Assembly (NCBI RefSeq): GCF_029962835.1
Contig: NC_080579.1
Coordinates: 84,213,959 to 84,277,958, forward strand
Reading direction: 5' to 3'
Origin: Magnolia sinica
Lineage: Eukaryota > Streptophyta > Magnoliopsida > Magnoliales > Magnoliaceae
DNA: 64,000 nt
Both the position numbers and the translations under genes were made by a program. Shown here one piece after another: positions 57,385 to 64,000 of this stretch (position 1 is the first letter of the stretch; each line of letters begins with the position of its first letter). The notes below the pieces were generated by a model, which did not search any database, was not told the origin of the DNA, and was given only the letters and a program-made list of their open reading frames with translations.

Positions 57385-57855
57385 AAACCCAACAGGGAAT
57401 GACCAAACTGTCCCTAAATCCCATCACTAACATATGGTCATTTAAACCCAATTGGCCTTAAAATTGCATGATCTTGGGCTTGTTTGAAAGCTTACTCAAT
57501 AGGCTATCAAATGAGACCAATTTTGTGCATTTGGACATCATTTGGTGCCCTGAAGTGGCTTGCCAACGAAGTAGTGAAAATAAAAAAAGATAATTTATTA
57601 ACTAAATTCTGACTCAATCTCACCTTAAATACTAATTTGATTAATAAAATCTATGAAATTTATGACTATATGATTGATCCCATAAGCCTCACAATTTAAG
57701 TTGACCTTTAATCCCATCCAGTTGATCATTAGACCATTGAATTGGTCTAGATCATCAATCAAGACAATTTCAATAGTGGATTCTTAGCTTGATCAATCAG
57801 ATTGTGTGGCCATTTGGTTGCATTAGACTCCATTTTGCATTATGCGTTTCAATGC
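57385..57855 (-). repeat. LTR-like arm, - orientation
   Basis: Reverse-complement partner of 56460-56950. It is followed on the minus strand by a tRNA-iMet-type primer site, so it is probably the 5' LTR of a minus-strand retroelement. Confidence 0.7.
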
Positions 57856-59339
57856 ACTTTCACAAACCCTTGATTGATTCCCACTCATCCAAATGGGCAC
57901 CAAAAAGCATACTCGCCGGAACCAATTGAATTGGTTTTAGGCGAGTCGATGAAAATGACGAGCTAGAAAAATGGATTTTTGGAAACCCTTCTACAGGAGA
58001 TAAGCCCAAACAGGCCCTTATTGTCGAATGTTACCAAAAGTAGGTTGAACCATAGATGTGTGATGCCTCTTAAACTGAAAAGGGGTCCAAAGGCCCAAAC
58101 TTGGGGCTATTTAGTTTCTCTTGGGGGGACCGCACATTCGGATATTTATACCTTGGTTGCATAGAGCATGAGGGGAAGCAGAGGGATTTGGTTGTGGGAG
58201 TGAGAAGTGTATATCTTAAAATGTTAACAACTGCAAAAACCTAAGAATTGGGAGCAGGAGAGTGGGTCTCAAGCGCAAGTTTGAAGTGGGAGAGACCTTT
58301 GCAAAACATTTGTGTATGTAAGATTTATCCCATCTTGAGAAACGGCACATGTTTAACCTAGGAGGCTTGACTTTCAGTCTGAGGGGTTTCTAGATTGAAA
58401 AATGGGCCTTAGCACCACGTCCTTGGGGGTTTTGGGTGGTGATGATATCACAATAGGGGGTTGCCTGCATAGGGCAATGCAACTAAAAGAGAAGCCTAAC
58501 GAGGCTTTAAACTTTTGGCTAATAGACTTTTTAGGAGAGTTCATGTACAAAAAGCTAGTGCCTTATTTTGAGAAGATTGTTGTTGCTTCCAAAATTTAGG
58601 AGATCAATGTGTGTAGGTGTTCGTACCAAAATCTGGCAGAACCAAATCGACCGTGTAGAATAAGCCACGTGGCATATGCGATATCTTTTTGAGCTTGCGT
58701 TGAATACACGAGAGATAAGTCATATCTTCAGAGAGCCTTGGCGTTTATGCAATCTTTGGATAAGTACAAGTAACCGTTAGGGCTATGTTAGCACTGAAGC
58801 ACGTTCTGGGCATTTAACAAAGACAAATAATGATCGAGAAAAGGTAACTGCTCCTTATAGCTGGTTACACGCAAAGGCGCCATGTGTACAAGTGGTTGTC
58901 TTTACGCTTTATCCAATGAGGCTATAAATAGCAGAGGTAGATTCGAAGAAAGCATCCATGATCAAACCCAAAACCAATCAACTATCAAGCAGCACAATGC
59001 TGCTTATCTATCTTAGCTTAGCACCTCCACCGCTCATAAGCCGGGAGGTGTTTTTAGTATCTAGGAGCAGTGTTCGAAATATTGGTATCGTGCAATGTAT
59101 CGCATGGGATATATCGTTTGTATCGCATAATTTATCACACTTTTTGGGAAACATGGGGAAACATTGGGAAAATGGTTGAATTTTTCAATGAAACTTCAGG
59201 GATTATTAAAAAAGATCTTAATACATATTTTTCAATAATAAAGTCTCAAAAAAGAAGTGCACATAATAGGTTTCCTTTGTACATGGTCCTAAGCTATGCG
59301 TTGTTCGATTGAACAAATACAACTATATTCAAGATCCAC

Positions 59340-59470
59340 CCCCTGTCCATCCATTTTTCCATATCATTTCAAGATGCAAAAAATAAAGTAGATCCAATAA
59401 TCAGGTAGACCATACCATAGGAAACAATGGTGATTGAACATTAGTGGGCCACAAAAGTTTTGCACTTAAA
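59340..59470. mobile_element. Fold-back MITE copy 14 (left half)
   Basis: 'ctgtccatccatttttccatatcat', 'caggtagaccataccataggaaacaatggtgattgaaca'. It is cut after the core. Confidence 0.65.
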
Positions 59471-59489
59471 TACGCTCTTATAGTATTGA

Positions 59490-59935
59490 ATAAACTCTAT
59501 TGGGCCCACCGTGAATGTACATGGTTTATCCATGTCGTCCATCCATTTTTCTAGCTCATTCTAGGAGTTGAGCACAAATTTGAAACATATCCAAAGCTCA
59601 AATGGACCACACAAAACAGTAGGAATAATGATTTCCACTGTTGAAACCTTCCTAGGACCTACAGTGATGTTTATTTTTCATCTAACCTGTTGATGAGATC
59701 ACAAAGACATGGATGAAGGAAAAGAACAAATATTAGCTTGATCCAAAACTTCTTTGGCCCCAAGGATTTGTTAACGGTAGATGTTCATTTTGCATTGTTT
59801 TCTATGGTGTGGTCCACTTGAGCTTTGGATATGCTTCATTTTTAGACTAAAACCATAAAATTATCTGGTAAAATGGATGGATGGAGTGGATAAAATACAT
59901 GAATTATAATGGGCCCCACAAAGTTTACATGAATT
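59490..59935. mobile_element. Fold-back MITE copy 15
   Basis: Left 'ttgggcccaccgtgaatgtacatggtttatcca', core 'aaatggaccacac', middle 'acctgttgatgagatcacaaagacatggatgaag', mirror 'ctatggtgtggtccacttgagctttggatatg', right 'aatgggccccacaaagttta'. Confidence 0.78.
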
Positions 59936-59937
59936 AT

Positions 59938-60105
59938 AATGGCCCCACGAATATTTCAAGTGTTAATGTTCAATCCTCACGTTTTCAGCGCGCACTTGAG
60001 TATCAGATCCTGCTCATTTTTGACCCCATGTCCTAAAATGATCTCACAAAACAGATTGACGGAGTGGAGTCCTCGCAAACATCATAGTGGGCCCCACCTA
60101 AGGTT
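59938..60105. mobile_element. Fold-back MITE copy 16 (right half)
   Basis: 'gttcaatcctcacgttttcagcgcgcacttgag' then 'cagattgacggagtgga..aaacatcatagtgggccccac'. It abuts copy 15. Confidence 0.62.
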
Positions 60106-60202
60106 CCAATAGCAGGAACTTCCTTGGAAAGGCTTTAATAGGAAATCCGCGTCTGGCACTGATGCTGCTCAAGCTCGAGCTGTACGAACATTTCAATGTT
60201 AC

Positions 60203-60640
60203 ATAGCCCCACAATAATGTATTGATTATATCTATACCGTTCATGCATTTGGAGAAATCATTTTAGATCATGAAATAAAAAATGAGTCATATCCAAAGCT
60301 CAAGTGGACCACACCACAAATAACAATGGGGATTGATTGTCACCGTTAAAACATTCGTAGGGCCCACCATAACGTTTATTTTCCATCCAATCTGTTAATT
60401 TGGTCACACAGACCTGGATGAAGAGGAAAAATAAATATCATATTGATCCAAAACTTCTGTGACCCCCAAAAGGGTTTTAATGGTAGACGTTCAATCTCCC
60501 GCTGCTGTTTTCAGTGTGGTCCACTTGAAATTTGGATCTGTCTTATTTTTCGGCTCAAGCCTTACGAAGAGCTCGCCAAATGGAAGAACGATCTGGATAT
60601 AACACATAGCTCATGGTGGGACCCATAGAACTTTGTGACG
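60203..60640. mobile_element. Fold-back MITE copy 17
   Basis: Left 'agccccacaataatgtattgattatat', core 'caagtggaccacaccacaaat', middle 'tttggtcacacagacctggatgaag', mirror 'tttcagtgtggtccacttgaaatttggat', right 'gctcatggtgggaccca'. Confidence 0.75.
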
Positions 60641-60921
60641 TCAACACACCAGCTCAGTCGTGTGTGGTACGGTACCCCTTTCCTTAAAAAGGGCTGGAGC
60701 ACTTTTTTTTAAAAAAAAAAGAAAAAGAAAGAAAGCAGAGAGGGTTCTGGAAGGCTGGAACCCTAAAATTTCTCCCATATCTCAAGTATCAGCGAGGATT
60801 TCGACAGATTTCTCTTCAAAATCAGAGATTTTATCTGCCGTAACCTACTTCGATTCGAATGGCCCACCAAACGGAAGCTTCCGATCATGGTGATCTCTTC
60901 TACAAGTATCGAAATCCATCA

Positions 60922-60958
<37 letters not shown>

Positions 60959-61887
60959 CCGATTTTTCGGATAATGACGCTATCCCGAACAATATTTGGC
61001 CTTTATTTTATTTTTTTATTTTTTATACTTTTTGGTATCTTTCGAAGGATATCGTATCGCTGGACTGCGATATCGATATTATCGGCCGATAGTATCGATA
61101 TTTCGAACACCGTCTACTGACTCCTCTTGAAATGGGCCAGAGACTGTGTCCGCCTACAACTATAGATGAGGTGGACCTGAAATCGAAACTACTGTCTATT
61201 GACTCCTCTTGAAATGGGCCAGAGACAGTGGCCGCCTCGGAGTCCTCTCTAGAAGATATAAAAAAACAAAATAAGTAGAGGAAAGAAAGAGGAGGAGAAG
61301 AAAAGAAGAAGACTCGGGTGTATTGAAAAAAGCTCTGGCACGAGGACTTGGAATTGATGGACACTGAGAAGGTAAGGTTGTTAGGCCGAGGAGAAAACTT
61401 GACGTTCGTCGACAGAGCTTAGGCTTCACAAAATGAAGAAATGAGCAGAAGGGGGATGAGAGTATTTATAGGGCTCCCATAATAACGCATTTACTCATGC
61501 ACAGGGCCATGTGTCAGCCTGAGAGCTCGAGGAGATGTGTCGATTGATGCACCCCTCCACGTGGCAGCAAGGGATTTGTCCAACCAAAAACATGATGGGC
61601 TAAGTGGAAACTATCAACCTATGATTCATCTAGAATCTAAATGACGATTTGCCATTAATGCATGCCCCCTCGTATCCCATGACAATAATCAAGCCTTTTC
61701 AATCTCCGCACTGGGGGCCGACTTTTCAGCTCATGCCTTCACCAACAAACAACAAACTTGGGCTCGATTTAAAATTTGAAAAAGACTAGAATGCTTGAAA
61801 TTTAAATTTCAATTCCCGCACTTTAAAACTAGTTTAGGCTCTAACATCCTGAGCACGTGCAAGCCGAACTCAGAAGTGGGGGCAAAT
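60641..61887 (+). other. Possible remnant of a third Tat element, 3' region
   Basis: The minus strand has a TATA-like box (61464-61470) and 'ccttctcagtg'-type leader sequence like the Tat antisense genes. The + strand ends in a polypurine-like 'AGAAGTGGGGGCAAA' (61873-61887) followed by TGTTATGG, an LTR-like start. A 40-base block repeats at 61120-61159 and 61199-61238. No coding domain survives. Confidence 0.4.
60924..60958. repeat. Poly(T) run, about 35 bases
   Basis: Uninterrupted T tract, preceded by 'ccatcatc' and followed by 'ccgatttttcgg'. Confidence 0.95.
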
Positions 61888-62250
61888 GTTATGGAAAAAA
61901 TCGAACTGGTCCACCATACGGGAAGTATAACTGATCATGGGGGAGATGTCTCGAAGATGAAGCGAGTAGAGGACTAACACGGGCTTTTGTCTTAAGCTTA
62001 TAGAGCACAGAGCTCGGAAGATATAACAAGTGACTCTACTGATGAAGAGATGAGCCCTGAGCCGATCTTGAATTGAGCTCTTGGGGGGGGGGGGGGGGGG
62101 GGTGGGGGGGTTTTAAAAATTGACCATGGCTAGAGGCGGGATGGGAAATTCAGAGAGAATCCTGCCTCGAACCAAGAAAAGGAAAGATTTAGAATGATCC
62201 TACACGAAAATCATGCCGACCGAGGTGTGCTCGGTGATATTTGTAGGAGT
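61888..62250 (+). repeat. Possible LTR fragment after polypurine tract
   Basis: Starts TGTTATGG directly after a purine tract. No partner LTR in the window. The end is not defined; it contains the poly(G) run. Confidence 0.35.
62083..62110. repeat. Poly(G) run (about 20 G, T, 7 G)
   Basis: Homopolymer that could form a G-quadruplex or could be a sequencing or assembly artefact. Confidence 0.9.
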
Positions 62251-62504
62251 AGATTTTCATCCAAATAAAGACCCTCCAGCGAATCCACTGGATCCCACGG
62301 GGATACACAAGTCTTGAAACCGCATAAGGACCCTAGAAGTATAGTTACTGCAATTGAATGGAGGTAAGCGAACAAACCCAAGCTCAAGCCCGTCCACAGT
62401 CGTCATTAGCTCCACCCTGTTGTCTACGTCTTCATATTTCTTTGCAGGTCCAGTAGTGGGTGTACCTCTGCAATTGATCACATTTCTTCGACCATATTCC
62501 GACA

Positions 62505-62925
62505 ATAACAGTATGTGTTTAATCCACGTTGTCCATCAATTTTTTAAGATCATTTTAGGGCATGAACTCAAAAATGAGAATGATCCAAATATCAAGTGGA
62601 CCATACCGTAAGAAATAGGGCTGATGAATGCCCACTATCAAAAACTTTTCACAGGCTACAAAAGTTTTGGATCAAGGCGATGCTTATTTTATCCATTCAC
62701 CCAGGTACGTGTAACATAATCTACTGGTTGGATGGACAATAAATATTATGGCAGCGTTATAGTAGGCCCATGAAGTTTTTAATGGTGGGTGTTCATTCAC
62801 CACCGTTTCCTATGGCATAGTCCACTTACGATATGGAACCACCTCATTTTAGGACTCCTAAAATGATTTGGAAAAATAGATGGACGGCATGGATAAAAAG
62901 CGCATATCATGGTAGGTCCCATGGA
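62505..62925. mobile_element. Fold-back MITE copy 18
   Basis: Left 'cagtatgtgtttaatccacgttgtccatc', core 'caagtggaccataccgtaag', mirror 'tttcctatggcatagtccactta' and 'atagatggacggcatggataaaa', right 'tatcatggtaggtcccat'. Confidence 0.72.
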
Positions 62926-63540
62926 GCACCTATCAGTTACTACGTCCGTACCACTAGCAATATGTGTCGAAAGACTTTCTTTAGTGGGTATTTTCATCAT
63001 TTTCTAAAAAAATTACCAACGACAAAAAATAGATAACACTAACGAAAGTTACCCATACCTATATTATTGAGTTAGTATTTTCTAAAATTCACTTAGTTTT
63101 ATAATGTATGAAGGAATTTTACCCAAATTTTTACAATGAAGACTTGTTTATAGAACACTTTTTCGTTTTTCTTCCTTGATTCAGGTACGCTACGCATATG
63201 GAAACATTTGGACTAACGTACACCATTGATTTTTTACAAGGCCCACCATAACTATTATATAAAATCCATTCTGATCATCAAGTGTCAAAACAAAATTTAG
63301 GCCTGGGTCCCAAGAATCAGGGAAATATGTGGTTTCAATGGACCACGCAAAGGAAATAATTTGAAGGGTGAGTGTTGCCCTGTCTACCATTTCCAATTGT
63401 GTGGTCCACCTAAACAAGGGATGAAGATTATTTGTGGGCCCTACACCTAAGATGGGTGACGTAGCTAGTTGTCGGAGTGGATTTCACATAAACATCAAGG
63501 TGGGGCCAATTGAGCTGCCGACCCATTTGCTTGCGGAAAT
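62926..63540. other. Intronic spacer, with a diverged MITE-like stretch
   Basis: About 63218-63505 has 'aaggcccaccataactat' and mirror 'aaacatcaaggtggggcc' ends with 'aatggaccacgcaaagg' and 'ttgtgtggtccacc' inside, possibly a distant relative of the fold-back family. No gene. Confidence 0.4.
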
Positions 63541-64000
63541 CGGATTGCGTACTGAGTTACTTAGTACCTTCTTATCGTACCGAGTAAACTCTGTAGGGTC
63601 CACCGTGAATGTATATGGTCTATCCACGCCGTCCATCCGTTTTTCTATCTTATTTTAGGGGTTGAGACCAAAATTTAAGCATACCCAAAGATCAAGTGGA
63701 CCATACTATAGGAAACAGTTGGAATAATGATTTCCACCATTGAAATCTTTATAGGGCCCACAGTGATGTTTATTTCTCATCAACCTGTTCATAAGATCAA
63801 AAAAACATGGATGAAGGGAAAAAACAAATACAAGCTTGCTCCAAAACTTCTATAGTCCCCGAGAAATTTTCAATGGTAGATGTTCAATTCACACCTTTTC
63901 CTGTGGTGTGGTCCACTTGAGGTTTGTATATATTTCATTTTTAGGCTTAATCCCTAAAATTATCTAGTAAAATGGATGGACGAAGTGGATAAAATACATA
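63541..64000. mobile_element. Fold-back MITE copy 19 (GTACTGAGT subfamily), cut by window end
   Basis: Left end 'ggattgcgtactgagttacttagtac', then 'taaactctgtagggtccaccgtgaatgtatatggtctatcca', core 'caagtggaccatactataggaaac' and mirror 'ctgtggtgtggtccacttgagg'. The right terminal repeat lies beyond the window. Confidence 0.8.

Larger units (their letters stand above)
55715..59339 (+). other. Gene B presumed intron 1, first part
   Basis: No further exon of the receiver domain seen. It contains a T-run and (TA)n near 56010-56050, the inverted LTR-like pair (separate entries), and a reading frame at 58402-58599 without recognisable domain. Near 58921 'ggctataaatagcagagg' resembles an LTR promoter. 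Confidence 0.45.

Noticed and set aside
58402..58599. 65-codon frame in the Gene B intron considered as a response-regulator exon
   Set aside because: Contains none of the receiver-domain motifs expected after exon 1; probably a decayed transposon fragment.

Overview
This is plant nuclear DNA. The window contains spliced genes with GT..AG introns, full-length Ty3/gypsy LTR retrotransposons with plant-type primer sites, and more than 20 copies of one fold-back (MITE-like) repeat. The repeat has the 'gtggaccacacc / ggtgtggtccac' core and 'gggcccacc..atgatgt' ends, which I associate from memory with magnoliid genomes (Magnolia, Cinnamomum and relatives). That placement is a low-confidence guess. 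No bacterial-type operon, CRISPR array, tRNA or rRNA gene was seen.

Layout. (1) 1-11115: a Tekay/Del-type chromovirus (E1, + strand), cut at its left end by the window. It has a 3.1-kb 3' LTR, a tRNA-iMet-like primer site, an extra ORF upstream of gag, and a gag-pol frame killed mostly by point nonsense mutations. E1 sits against an older, related LTR (11116-12741). (2) 13994-28311: a small two-exon host gene (Gene A, 164 aa). Its single phase-0 intron of 13.8 kb holds a whole degraded Tat-lineage retrotransposon (E2, 15619-25866, + strand) plus fold-back MITEs. (3) 28312-39744: intergenic DNA dominated by MITEs. (4) 39750-49306: a younger Tat retrotransposon of the same family (E3, - strand), with a perfect 5-bp target duplication (AGGGC), 541-bp LTRs about 97% identical by eye, and a gag-pol frame interrupted by only two stop codons. 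(5) 49312-55500: more MITEs and a 21-bp minisatellite. (6) 55528-55714: first exon of a type-B response-regulator gene (Gene B, cytokinin signalling). Its remaining exons are not in the next 8.3 kb, so the tail of the window is probably one very long first intron, itself full of transposon fragments.

The most notable system is the gene carried antisense between pol and the 3' LTR of both Tat elements (E2 and E3). It has its own TATA box about 180-190 bp before the start, three exons separated by two short introns (73-74 bp and about 66 bp) at equivalent places in both copies, and a product resembling the 'putative gypsy-type transposon' domain (PF04195) followed by a charged, coiled-coil-like tail. 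Sense gag-pol and this gene converge, with poly(A)-like signals facing each other in E3. The second notable item is the extra ORF in E1, which resembles the 'putative plant transposon protein' domain (PF20167). All family names come from memory of motif patterns; no database search was run.
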